64,000 nucleotides of DNA. It comes from Halopseudomonas aestusnigri (lineage in GTDB: Bacteria > Pseudomonadota > Gammaproteobacteria > Pseudomonadales > Pseudomonadaceae). Made by a program: the position numbers and the translations under genes. A model generated the notes under the pieces. The model was not told the origin of the DNA. It was given only the letters and a program-made list of their open reading frames with translations, and did no database searches. This document shows, in pieces, positions 1 to 7,576 of the stretch. Position 1 is the stretch's first letter. The number at the start of each line of letters is the position of its first letter. The DNA is taken from NCBI RefSeq assembly GCF_002197985.1, contig NZ_NBYK01000001.1:665166-729165 (forward strand), in the 5' to 3' direction.

Positions 1-271
1 CCCAAACGGTGATGAACAGGCCGTCGTTCGGGCCGAGACGATAGTTGTCCGGGGTGTAGTCCAGCAGGGCTGCCGGTACCTGACGGTTGGGCTGTACGGC
101 CTGTTCCTGGGTCAGCACCTTGGGCGTGATCTGAACCATTTCGACCAAACTTTCCTCGGCGGAGTCTTCGGCCAGCAGCCTGTCGGTATCCATGTGCATG
201 CCGGGAGAGAACATGCAGGCTTGCAGAAACAGGGCTGAGAGACTCAGTGCGGCGAGAGGAAAGCGGTTCAT
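1..271 (-). CDS. wza: Wza-like polysaccharide export outer-membrane lipoprotein (partial)
   Basis: Only the first 90 codons lie in the window; the gene runs off the left edge. The ATG at 271 begins a lipoprotein signal peptide ending in a lipobox (LFLQAC), so the mature protein would be lipidated at Cys19 or so. Around residues 75-88 the sequence YRLGPNDGLFITVW matches the start of the Poly_export (SLBB/Wza) domain, where 'Y.LGP.D.L.I.VW' is characteristic. Wza-type proteins form the octameric outer-membrane channel for capsule or exopolysaccharide. It is the last gene visible in a minus-strand operon with wzb and wzc, which supports the call. No strong ribosome-binding site is seen upstream. 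A terminator-like hairpin separates it from the preceding small gene, so its expression may be attenuated. Confidence 0.85.
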   Translation of the reverse strand, partial: MNRFPLAALSLSALFLQACMFSPGMHMDTDRLLAEDSAEESLVEMVQITPKVLTQEQAVQPNRQVPAALLDYTPDNYRLGPNDGLFITVW

Positions 272-308
272 AGGTTTGATCTTATTCGCGTTGTTGACGG
301 GCCAGAAC

Positions 309-341
309 AAAAAGCCATCTGATGATAAGGGTCAGATGGCT
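309..341 (-). terminator. Rho-independent terminator-like hairpin ahead of wza
   Basis: A perfect 10-bp stem (313-322 with 332-341, 9-nt loop) is followed on the minus strand by a five-T run (313-309). It lies after the stop of the small secreted-protein gene and about 40 bases upstream of the wza start. It therefore looks like an intra-operon terminator that would leave the small gene more highly expressed than wza. Confidence 0.7.
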
Positions 342-364
342 TCGATTGCTTTAAAAACCGGTGC

Positions 365-637
365 TTAGTTGGAGCCGGTGGTGCCGGTTCCGCCGGTGTT
401 ATCGGAGCTGCCGCCAGAAGAGCCGGCTGCAGCTGCAGCACCGGCAGCCAGGCCAACACCGAGAGCTGCACCACCCATTCCGCTCAAGCCACCTTGGGCG
501 TCAGGCAGGGTGTCGCCATTTTGGGTCACGGTCGGATCGTTGACCTGTTGGGTAGTATCATCCTCTGATTGGGCATATGTGACGCTGGAAGCAATCAGCA
601 GGCCCGCAGCAATAACTGAAACCAGTTGCGTTTTCAT
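365..637 (-). CDS. Small secreted YjbE/GfcA-like protein A of the exopolysaccharide operon
   Basis: A 90-residue protein starting at ATG 637, with an AAGGAGA ribosome-binding site just upstream; this start excludes the longer upstream reading. A signal peptide (MKTQLVSVIAAGLL.. cleaved near TYA-QS) is followed by an acidic, Thr/Gln-rich segment, an Ala/Gly-rich hydrophobic stretch (residues about 52-72) and a Gly/Ser/Thr tail ending GTTGSN. This layout resembles YjbE and GfcA, small periplasmic proteins encoded at the head of the E. coli yjbEFGH and group-4 capsule operons; their function is not well defined. It shares its tail with the next gene upstream (754-1071), so the two are probably paralogues. 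The family link rests on architecture, not a search. Confidence 0.7.
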   Translation of the reverse strand: MKTQLVSVIAAGLLIASSVTYAQSEDDTTQQVNDPTVTQNGDTLPDAQGGLSGMGGAALGVGLAAGAAAAAGSSGGSSDNTGGTGTTGSN

Positions 638-674
638 GGGTATCTCCTTGAGTCCGTGAGCGCGTGCCCACCTG

Positions 675-680
675 ATTATA
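675..680 (-). promoter_or_regulatory. Possible internal -10 box (TATAAT) for small gene A
   Basis: The minus strand reads a consensus TATAAT at 680-675, about 40 bases upstream of the ATG at 637. No convincing -35 hexamer is found at 16-18 bases, so it may need an activator or be fortuitous. Confidence 0.3.
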
Positions 681-723
681 CGCAATGACCTTGGCAAGGG
701 AAGTGCAGGCCGTTTGCTACTGT

Positions 724-747
724 GGTTGGGCAGGCGTGCGCCCAACC
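724..747 (-). other. Intergenic hairpin after small gene B
   Basis: A perfect 8-bp inverted repeat (724-731 with 740-747, 8-nt loop) begins a few bases past the stop codon of the 754-1071 gene. There is no T run, so it is more likely an mRNA-stabilising or processing structure than an intrinsic terminator. Confidence 0.5.
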
Positions 748-753
748 CGGTTG

Positions 754-1071
754 TCAGTTGGTACCGGTAGAACCGGTTGTACCACTGGTGCTGTCGGAAC
801 CGCCGCCGGAAGAACCCAGTGCTGCACCAGCGCCAATAGCTGCCGTTACCCCCAGGGTCCAGCCGCCAAGATTGGAAAATCCGCCTTGAGGCTCGGGCTG
901 TTCGGCGATATTGGCCGGCGGTATGGAAGCCGGAGGACGCGGCAGGTCCTGAATCATGGGCGGTTGCTGCTGAAACCAGCTCCAGGGCTTGTACCAGAGC
1001 GATTGTGCCTGTGCGGCGCCGGCCCCAAGCAGCAGGCTGACGGTGATTCCCGAAATGATCTTGTGCTTCAT
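754..1071 (-). CDS. Small secreted YjbE/GfcA-like protein B of the exopolysaccharide operon
   Basis: A 105-residue protein with a clear signal peptide (MKHKIISGITVSLLLG.., cleavage near AQA-QS). A Trp/Pro/Gln-rich middle (YKPWSWFQQQPP) follows, then a Gly/Ala-rich hydrophobic segment (residues about 68-88) and a Gly/Ser/Thr tail ending GSTGTN. The tail and hydrophobic segment match the neighbouring 90-residue protein, while the middle parts differ. The MKHK start and low-complexity tail recall GfcA from E. coli group-4 capsule operons. Its place between wzc and wza ties it to polysaccharide assembly or export. Function is unknown; a periplasmic or outer-membrane accessory role is inference. 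Confidence 0.7.
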   Translation of the reverse strand: MKHKIISGITVSLLLGAGAAQAQSLWYKPWSWFQQQPPMIQDLPRPPASIPPANIAEQPEPQGGFSNLGGWTLGVTAAIGAGAALGSSGGGSDSTSGTTGSTGTN

Positions 1072-1095
1072 GTTTGTTCCCGAATAGGTTGCTTA

Positions 1096-1128
1096 CGCTG
1101 GCATCGAGTATACGTCACGATGCCAGCG
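1096..1128 (-). other. Intergenic hairpin between wzc and small gene B
   Basis: A perfect 11-bp inverted repeat (1096-1106 with 1118-1128, 11-nt loop) fills most of the 71-base gap. No T run follows on the minus strand, so it is not a classic terminator; it could be an RNA-processing site or an operator. Confidence 0.5.
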
Positions 1129-1142
1129 CGTACAGTACTGCG

Positions 1143-3368
1143 TTACTTTTTGTCCGACTTGTACTCGTACTGGTAATAGCCGTAATTGCCATAGCCATAG
1201 GCCGAGGCTTTCTTTTCGACTGCGTTGAAAATCGCCCCTTTGATCTCGACACCGTTGTTGCGGAAGCGTTGCAGGGTTTGCTCCACTTCCTTCACCGGGT
1301 TGAGACCAAAGCGCGACACAATCAGGCTGGTGCCGGCCAGGCGGCCAACCAGAGCAGCGTCGGTCACAGCCAGAATCGGCGGCGTGTCGACGATCACCAG
1401 GTCATACATGCCACTCAATTGCTTCAGCAGTGATTCGAAGTTCACATGCATCAGCAGCTCGGACGGATTCGGCGGAATCTGGCCGCGCGGAATGAAGTGC
1501 AGGTTGGGCACTTCACTCTTCTGCAGGACGTCGGCCAAGGTATGGGTATTGACCAGCAGGTTCGACAGCCCGGGCTCCGCTGGCAGGCTCATCAGCTTGT
1601 GGGCGTAGCCCTTGCGCATGTCACCGTCGATCAGCACGACTTTCTGACCGGCCTGGGCGACGATGGCAGCCAGGTTGGTGGAGATGAACGACTTGCCGAC
1701 ACTGGGGCTGGGGCCCGAGATCATCAGAATGTTGTTGCGTGCTTCCATCATGGCGAAATGCAGGCTGGTACGCAGGCTGCGCAGGGCCTCAATGGAGAGG
1801 TCTGCCGGATTGGTAGCTGCCAGCAGTTGCGAGTTCTGGGTGATGGTCTTGCCTTTGGCATTGCGCTCGATCTGCTGCTGATCCTTGCTGAACGGGACGG
1901 ACGCGTAAACAGGCAGGCCGATCTGCTCCAGCAGCTCCGGGTTTTCGATGCCGCGATTCAGCGCGTGGCGCAGCAGGGCAATGGCAACGCCCAGCATGCC
2001 ACCCAGCAGGGTTGCCAGAACGACGATCAGCGCTTTCTTCGGCTTGACCGGCTGGCTGGTATCGACCACCGCATCGTCAATGATCCGGACGTTGCCAACG
2101 GTGCCCGCGCGCACCACATCCAGCTCCTGCGAGGTGTTGAGCATCGCGGTATAGATTTCGGTACTGACCTTCACGTCACGCGACAGGCGCAGCAGCTCTT
2201 GCTGGGTAGCAGGCAGATCGCCGACACGGTCAACCAGCGCATTACGGCGGCTGTTCAACTGATTGAGCTGTTCCATCAGTGCCTGATAACTGGGGTGCTG
2301 GCGGGTAAAGCGGCGCTCCATTTCCGAGCGCTTGAGCTGCAGCTCCGAAATGGATGTGTCCAGCTCAACCACCTGATCCAGAACCGCCTGGGTCTCGAGG
2401 GTGATGTCGACCGATCCCGCTTTGGCCTGGTAGGCGTTCAGCGCCTGCTCGGCTGCTTCGAGTTGGCGTCGGACGGTGGGTAGCTGCTCTTTGAGGAAGT
2501 CGAGGCTTTGCTGGGCCTCTGCAGATTTTCGCTGGACGTTTTGCAGCACATACAGGCGGCTTACTTCATCAAGGATCCGGGCCGCATCGGCCGGGCGCGG
2601 ACTTTCCAAGTTCAACAGAAGAATACCGGAGTCGCGACCCTTTTCACTGACACCGATGTCACGCTGATAGGCGAGGGTGGTGCTCAGGCTGTTGCGCTTG
2701 GTCACCAGAAACTCGGTCCCGGGGTTGGCAATCAGCTTGGCGATCTGGACGCGAAAGCCCTGTTCTTCTATGCGGGTACCGACTTGCCCCTCGAGCAGCA
2801 GCTCATCTTCATCATTGAGCAGCGCGAACTGCCCCTCAGCCCCCGCCCGCAGGATAAGCTGCTTGCCTTCCCAGGCTGCGGGCACCTCAAGCTGAAAGAT
2901 ATCCAGCTTTTCACCGCCCCAGGCGTAGCTGTCCATGCCCAGCAGGGCGTCAGCAACCGGCTGTTGATCCGTCGGGCTGTGGCGACGGTAGAAATACGAG
3001 CCGATCACGGGGTACAGCTTGGGTTCGGCCACCACATCCAGCTTGAGATTCTCGACGGTCTGACCAATTACCTTACGTGATTTCAGCAGTTCGATTTCGG
3101 TCGCAGCGGCGCTGGTACTGGCGAACATGTCGGCGGCACCGGCATCGCCAAGCAGACCACCGAGGCCGCTGGATTTCTCTTCAATCTGGATTACCGCATC
3201 GGCCCGGTAGATGGGCGTTGCCAGCAGCGCGTAGGCAATACCGACGAACGCAAACACCAGTGTGCAGATGATGATGGTCAGCTTGTGATCGATCAGAGCG
3301 CCCAGCAGGGCCAGCAAGTCGATTTCGTCTTGGTTGTTTTGTGCGGCGGCGGGGGTGCTGTTCTGCAT
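1143..3368 (-). CDS. wzc: Wzc-type polysaccharide co-polymerase and BY-kinase
   Basis: A 741-residue inner-membrane protein. It has an N-terminal Wzz domain with a first membrane segment (residues about 30-52), a long periplasmic coiled coil (about 270-390) and a second membrane segment (about 445-465). A cytoplasmic tyrosine kinase domain follows, with Walker A (GPSPSVGKS), Walker A' (VVLIDGDMR) and Walker B (LVIVDTPP) motifs. The C-terminal tyrosine cluster (YGYGNYGYYQYEY) is the autophosphorylation tail typical of BY-kinases. Wzc controls chain length and export of capsule or exopolysaccharide with Wza and is dephosphorylated by Wzb, encoded just upstream. I chose ATG 3368; two TTG codons directly before it are alternatives. 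Confidence 0.93.
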   Translation of the reverse strand: MQNSTPAAAQNNQDEIDLLALLGALIDHKLTIIICTLVFAFVGIAYALLATPIYRADAVIQIEEKSSGLGGLLGDAGAADMFASTSAAATEIELLKSRKVIGQTVENLKLDVVAEPKLYPVIGSYFYRRHSPTDQQPVADALLGMDSYAWGGEKLDIFQLEVPAAWEGKQLILRAGAEGQFALLNDEDELLLEGQVGTRIEEQGFRVQIAKLIANPGTEFLVTKRNSLSTTLAYQRDIGVSEKGRDSGILLLNLESPRPADAARILDEVSRLYVLQNVQRKSAEAQQSLDFLKEQLPTVRRQLEAAEQALNAYQAKAGSVDITLETQAVLDQVVELDTSISELQLKRSEMERRFTRQHPSYQALMEQLNQLNSRRNALVDRVGDLPATQQELLRLSRDVKVSTEIYTAMLNTSQELDVVRAGTVGNVRIIDDAVVDTSQPVKPKKALIVVLATLLGGMLGVAIALLRHALNRGIENPELLEQIGLPVYASVPFSKDQQQIERNAKGKTITQNSQLLAATNPADLSIEALRSLRTSLHFAMMEARNNILMISGPSPSVGKSFISTNLAAIVAQAGQKVVLIDGDMRKGYAHKLMSLPAEPGLSNLLVNTHTLADVLQKSEVPNLHFIPRGQIPPNPSELLMHVNFESLLKQLSGMYDLVIVDTPPILAVTDAALVGRLAGTSLIVSRFGLNPVKEVEQTLQRFRNNGVEIKGAIFNAVEKKASAYGYGNYGYYQYEYKSDKK

Positions 3369-3414
3369 CAACAATCAGGTTCCGTGACAGAGTAGGGCGA
3401 AGGGTGTAGGGCGA

Positions 3415-3849
3415 TTAAAGATAGCGCAACCAGGCAGTTGTTGCCTTGTCGAGCACCTTGAAAACGTGCTCGAACGCTGGCAATTGCTGACGATAGGGGT
3501 CTGGTACTTCAGCGTTGTCCAGCCATTTGCCGATCAGCAGCGCCTTGCCGCGGGTCTCGGGTGCCAGGCTGTGGAGTTTTTGCAGGTGACGCTGCTCCAT
3601 GGCCAGGATCAGATCCGCCGCATGCAGCATCTCGGGGGTGACTTGACGGGCCCTGTGCTCTGGCAGCGTAAGGCCGGCGGCGGCCATCACCTGTGCGGCT
3701 GAGGCGTCTACCGGTTTGTCCACCAGTGCTCCCAGCCCGGCAGAACTGACCGTGATGCCTTTGCCGGCGAGCTTTTGCTGCAGCAGCGCCTCAGCCGTAG
3801 GGCTGCGGCAGATGTTGCCGACACAGACAACCAGAATCTTCTTGATCAT
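3415..3849 (-). CDS. wzb: Low-molecular-weight protein tyrosine phosphatase (Wzb-like)
   Basis: A 144-residue cytoplasmic phosphatase. The P-loop CVGNICRS (CX5R-S; nucleophilic Cys at residue 9 and Arg at 15) lies at the N-terminus, and the general-acid DPY motif (VPDPYRQQ) near residue 114. The family removes phosphate from the tyrosine tail of Wzc kinases, cycling polysaccharide assembly. It is the first gene of the visible wzb-wzc-small genes-wza operon and sits 46 bases upstream of wzc. ATG 3849 (MIKKILVVCVGN) gives the usual family N-terminus; a longer in-frame start has no better ribosome-binding site. Confidence 0.92.
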   Translation of the reverse strand: MIKKILVVCVGNICRSPTAEALLQQKLAGKGITVSSAGLGALVDKPVDASAAQVMAAAGLTLPEHRARQVTPEMLHAADLILAMEQRHLQKLHSLAPETRGKALLIGKWLDNAEVPDPYRQQLPAFEHVFKVLDKATTAWLRYL

Positions 3850-4143
3850 AGGTTCGCAGGCCTTTGCCATTGCCATTGCCAGGTACGCCATCGCAGTCAC
3901 AGGCTGTCTGGCGTCGTCAATTCATCCCTTGGGCCGGGCATGATAACAGGCTCTGCACGGATGAGAACCCATGGATGTTGCAAATCTGGCGTCAGCAATT
4001 TGATGTGCAGGGTGCCTCCGGTCGGGCGGTAAGGCGTATTCAACGGATTGTTCCAGTGTGTTCGCGTCAGACTGTCGCCTTTTATCCCTCTGACTTGGCT
4101 TAACAAATCGCTGGGTCAGGCGCAGATTCGTCGACCGGAAGAA
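3850..4143. other. Intergenic region upstream of the polysaccharide operon
   Basis: This 294-base gap separates the 5' end of wzb from the 3' end of lapD, both on the minus strand. It should hold the operon promoter. A minus-strand TATCAT near 3940 is the only -10-like element I see, without a good -35. A 69-codon open frame here has no ribosome-binding site or family resemblance. Confidence 0.4.
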
Positions 4144-6087
4144 TCAGTCGCGCCATTCTCCTGGTTCGGCCAGCGCCCGGCCTTGCATGGCCTCAATACC
4201 CAGTTGTTTCAGTGCCGCAACCTCGCGCGGGCTCTGTACCTGCTCCGCGATCAGCAGCAGGTCGATCCGTTGTGCGGTGCGCACCAGTGCTTCCAGATAC
4301 AGATGCTTGTCGCTCTCGGTATCCAGGTCGCGGATGAAGCTGCTTTCGATCTTCAGGTAGCTCAGGCCAATAAGGGCCAGTTCGCCGATCAGACTGAGCT
4401 GGCGGCCAAAGTGCTGAAGGCCCACTTGCACGGACAGCGGGCGCAGCTCCTGAGCCAGGCTGGCCAGGTCGTTACACCCTTGCAGGTAGCGCGCGTCAAC
4501 TTCCAGCGTCAGATGGGCGGCCTCGGTTCGATGCTGCTCCAGCAATTGGCGGATCTGCTTGCGATGCTCTGCATTGTGCAGCGTGTCATTGGTAATGCTG
4601 AGTGCCAGCGGGCCCGGATGACGCTGAAGGTGAGACAGGGCCAGCCCGACCATGCAGCGATCGAAGGCGGGCGATAGCCCCAGGCGCTCTATCCATGGCA
4701 GAAACTGGCCGGCCATCATGAGTTTGCCATCAGTGCCCCGCAGGCGAACCAGAGCCTTCTGATGCAGCAGTTGCTTGAGATCGTGGCCGTGCAGTACCGG
4801 CTGGAAGTGCAGGGTGAAACTGAAGTCCTTCAGCGCGGCTTCGAGCAGCTCGCGCCAGTCGTGGCTGCTGCCCGGTGACTGACTGCTTTCGTTTGCGGGT
4901 TCATAGCCGGGCTGGATGGTTGCGCCGTTCAGGCTCGACTCGGTCATGGCCTGATCAAGTCGCCGCAGTACTTGCTTGCTGTCATCACCAATCCGGTAGC
5001 CGGTAATGCCGAGCTCAATCGGTTGTGCTTCGCCCAGCGACGTCAATGTCTCCAGCGACGCAACCTGAGTTGCCAGTTGCTCTGCCAGTTTGCGGATATC
5101 GGCGAGGTCGCCGCCTGGCGCCAGGGTGAGAAATTCGCCACCGCGTGAGCGGCAGCAGAGCCAACTGGGGTGGGCGTTCTGCAGGGCCTGCAGCTGGGCG
5201 CCGATGCTTTTGAGCAGCGCGTCTGTGCTGGCTGCGCCGAGTTGCTGATTGATCCGGTTGAGGTCGGATACCCGCAGGCCGAGCAGCATGCCGTCGGGAT
5301 TTTCCGTCGAGGTGAGTGCTGCGGCCAGTGCATGATCAAAGGCCAGTCTGTTCGGCAGGTCTGTCAGGGCGTCATGGTAAGCCTGACGGCGGTAATGCTC
5401 GGTCCGCGCTGCCTCTTCCTCGAACAGGGTCTTTAGCTTGCCGACCATTTGGTTCATGGCGACGACCACGTGCTTGAGCTCGGGCGTACGGGGGATTCGT
5501 GGCAGCGTCCGATACTCGCGCCGGGTGATTGCTTCGGCCTGGTCCGCCATGGACATCAGCGGCGTCAGTTGACGCTTGAGCAGCAGAGCGCCAAGAAGGG
5601 CGCTGAATAATCCGCAGGCCACCAGCCAGGCGAGGGTACCCAGGGCGCTGTCCCAGAGTTTGTTCAGGGCGAACTGCGGATGGCTGACAACCTCGACGCG
5701 TGCGGACTGTTGCCAGCCGTCCATGACGATAGCGTCACCGGCCTGCTCCTGCAGATTGACCAGGTTGACGAACCAGCCAGGCGCCTTGGTCTCGTCAAGG
5801 CTGCGTGTGCGTTCAACCAGAATCTCGCCATTGCTGACCGCATAAACGCGAATGCGAGCGAAGTAGCCACTGTCAAAGATCGAGCTGACCATCAGCTCGA
5901 TCATGGCCGGATCTCTGACGTGGGGTGTCAGGGACAGGCCAAGCGCGGTAGCGGCGTCCTGAGCATGGGAGCGCAGCTGGGTCTGCAGCTGGTTGCGGGA
6001 GCTTTCCAGACTGACGATGAAGCTTCCGCTGAAGGCGACCAGCAGGAACAGACAAATCGCCAGAATAAGCTGTTTGACCAGTGACAT
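4144..6087 (-). CDS. lapD: LapD-like c-di-GMP receptor controlling LapG
   Basis: A 648-residue inner-membrane protein, the length usual for LapD. It has an N-terminal membrane segment, a periplasmic LapD/MoxY-type sensor domain (about 25-150), a second membrane segment and a HAMP region. A degenerate GGDEF domain (RGGEF in place of GGDEF) and a degenerate EAL domain (KALVR in place of EALxR) follow. Both active sites are lost, as in known LapD, which binds c-di-GMP through the EAL domain and then sequesters the periplasmic protease LapG. ATG 6087 follows the lapG stop by 17 bases, so the pair is an operon. The adhesin and type I secretion genes (lapA, lapEBC) are not in this window. Confidence 0.93.
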   Translation of the reverse strand: MSLVKQLILAICLFLLVAFSGSFIVSLESSRNQLQTQLRSHAQDAATALGLSLTPHVRDPAMIELMVSSIFDSGYFARIRVYAVSNGEILVERTRSLDETKAPGWFVNLVNLQEQAGDAIVMDGWQQSARVEVVSHPQFALNKLWDSALGTLAWLVACGLFSALLGALLLKRQLTPLMSMADQAEAITRREYRTLPRIPRTPELKHVVVAMNQMVGKLKTLFEEEAARTEHYRRQAYHDALTDLPNRLAFDHALAAALTSTENPDGMLLGLRVSDLNRINQQLGAASTDALLKSIGAQLQALQNAHPSWLCCRSRGGEFLTLAPGGDLADIRKLAEQLATQVASLETLTSLGEAQPIELGITGYRIGDDSKQVLRRLDQAMTESSLNGATIQPGYEPANESSQSPGSSHDWRELLEAALKDFSFTLHFQPVLHGHDLKQLLHQKALVRLRGTDGKLMMAGQFLPWIERLGLSPAFDRCMVGLALSHLQRHPGPLALSITNDTLHNAEHRKQIRQLLEQHRTEAAHLTLEVDARYLQGCNDLASLAQELRPLSVQVGLQHFGRQLSLIGELALIGLSYLKIESSFIRDLDTESDKHLYLEALVRTAQRIDLLLIAEQVQSPREVAALKQLGIEAMQGRALAEPGEWRD

Positions 6088-6104
6088 GGTTGGGTCCTCT
6101 TGAC

Positions 6105-6773
6105 TCAGGGTAAGCCGGGGGCATCGAAGCCCTCGTTCTGCATTTTTTTCAACAGATCCTGCCAGCGCGACAGTTGTTTTGCCGAGCCGGTCTGGGTGTT
6201 GCCGCGGCCGGCCAGCCATAGCCCTTCCGCATTGAAACTGTAAACCGGCAACAGGTCGCTGCGCTGCGATGCGGGCAATATGCGATCGGTCAGGTTGTCC
6301 AATACCAGCGGTTCGCTATCGGGGGTGGCGTAGTAGGTCAGCACCATATGAGCCTGATTCAGCTCCAGCGCCTTTACATAGGTCAGGCGTAGCTGATCGT
6401 TGGATATGCCGGCCCGGCGCAGGCTGAAGTATTTGGCGATGGAGTAGTCTTCGCAGTCTGCCGCACCCTTGACCATGGATTCGGCCGGTGATGCCCAGTA
6501 GTCCACCTGGCCCCAGATATCGATGTCGTCGCTGAAGCGCAGGCGCTGATTGAAAAAGGAGTTGATGGTTTCGAGCTTCTGCGCTTGCTCGAGCGCCTGG
6601 CTGTTGTCGAGCATGCTGCGCCATTCCTGCAGGCGCCACTGGGCTTGCATGTCCGGACGATAGAGGATGTTGATGCGCGCGAAAATCTGTTCGTAGTCCC
6701 AGCCGATCGCAGACAGGGCGACCAGCAGCAGACTGGCAGGGAAAAAGAGCTTGAGTTGGGTGGGTAGGTTCAC
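6105..6773 (-). CDS. lapG: LapG-like periplasmic cysteine protease (BTLCP family)
   Basis: A 222-residue protein starting at GTG 6773; an upstream ATG is out of frame and hits a stop. The N-terminus carries a hydrophobic export segment. The catalytic triad of the bacterial transglutaminase-like cysteine proteinases is visible as Cys107 (AADCEDYS), His142 (QAHMVLTYY) and Asp159 (VLDNL); the His-Asp spacing of 17 matches known LapG. LapG cleaves large surface adhesins (LapA, and the TPS protein CdrA in P. aeruginosa) when c-di-GMP is low. It is co-transcribed with lapD. Its natural substrate in this organism is unknown; the giant TPS protein in this window is a speculative candidate. Confidence 0.93.
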   Translation of the reverse strand: MNLPTQLKLFFPASLLLVALSAIGWDYEQIFARINILYRPDMQAQWRLQEWRSMLDNSQALEQAQKLETINSFFNQRLRFSDDIDIWGQVDYWASPAESMVKGAADCEDYSIAKYFSLRRAGISNDQLRLTYVKALELNQAHMVLTYYATPDSEPLVLDNLTDRILPASQRSDLLPVYSFNAEGLWLAGRGNTQTGSAKQLSRWQDLLKKMQNEGFDAPGLP

Positions 6774-6868
6774 TGCAGTGGCATTCCGGCAGCGTTAGCC
6801 GAGGTAATGCCACCCAGTGTAGGCAAGCGCGCGCAGTTCGTCATGTCTGCTGCGCGCATCCGGGCGGC

Positions 6869-7456
6869 TCAGGAGCGTTTCAACAGGGCTGGACGAGGCT
6901 TTTCTTCCGGTGCGTGGAACAGCAGGAAAAGCTGGGTGAGTACCTGCGGAATGTGCTCGACCATATCCTCGACCATGTCTTCGTCCTGCTCGATCTCGGC
7001 GAACTCGGGTTGATCGGCAAACAGGCCGGAGCCGACCATGACGGGCAACAGCAACTCGCTGACCAGCTCTTCGTCATTGCTGAACCAGGCTTCCTCACGC
7101 AGGAAAACCCCCTCCATAAAGCCGATACACCAACTGCGCAGGTCCGAGTAATCGGGCTCGTCACCCAGGGTCAGTTCACAGGGCAGTTCGAGATCCTCGT
7201 CGCTGGCCAGCTCGCGAGCGATGCGGGCCTTGAGCTCCAGCAGCGTGCCGATGATCTCGTCCTGCTGCTCGGGGCTCTCGTAGGGCGGGGTTTCGGCGAA
7301 CAGCTCTGCCAGCAGCTCCTCGTCGGCAACCGGCTCCGGGCTGATGGCCAGTGCGCTCAGGTAGCCACAGGCGGCCATGTAGTCCAGCGCTTCGTCGTGC
7401 AGGTCATCGGCGTCCAGAAAAGCTTGCAGGCGCTGGAGTTGGTCATTGAAGGACAT
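6869..7456 (-). CDS. UPF0149 (YecA/YgfB-like) family protein
   Basis: A 195-residue, strongly acidic protein. The central YSDLRSWCIGFMEGV segment (about residues 103-117) is the conserved UPF0149 motif, in which a 'W..GF..G' block is typical. The family includes YgfB and YecA; YgfB has been linked to regulation of ampDh3 in P. aeruginosa, but this copy cannot be assigned to that role from sequence. There is no C-terminal SEC-C zinc motif, so it is not full YecA. It is transcribed divergently from recQ and upstream of lapG, separated from lapG by 95 bases. Confidence 0.85.
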   Translation of the reverse strand: MSFNDQLQRLQAFLDADDLHDEALDYMAACGYLSALAISPEPVADEELLAELFAETPPYESPEQQDEIIGTLLELKARIARELASDEDLELPCELTLGDEPDYSDLRSWCIGFMEGVFLREEAWFSNDEELVSELLLPVMVGSGLFADQPEFAEIEQDEDMVEDMVEHIPQVLTQLFLLFHAPEEKPRPALLKRS

Positions 7457-7518
7457 GGGACACCTCTCATTGTTTGTCCGGTTATTTTACGCATGCCCCG
7501 GGCAATTGCCAAAGACGT

Positions 7519-7524
7519 TATACT
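7519..7524 (+). promoter_or_regulatory. Possible recQ -10 box (TATACT)
   Basis: TATACT lies 52 bases upstream of the recQ ATG in the recQ/UPF0149 divergent gap. A -35 hexamer at 17 bases is poor, so this is only a candidate. Confidence 0.3.
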
Positions 7525-7576
7525 CTGCGGCCGCTGATTCTGCCCATCAACGGAATCGGATCTGGTGAGGAGACCC

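Noticed and set aside
1096..1128. Hairpin after wzc as a terminator
   Set aside because: A strong stem, but no T run on the minus strand; kept only as an unexplained hairpin.
3897..4106. 69-codon open frame upstream of wzb
   Set aside because: No ribosome-binding site, no signal or family resemblance; more likely promoter region.
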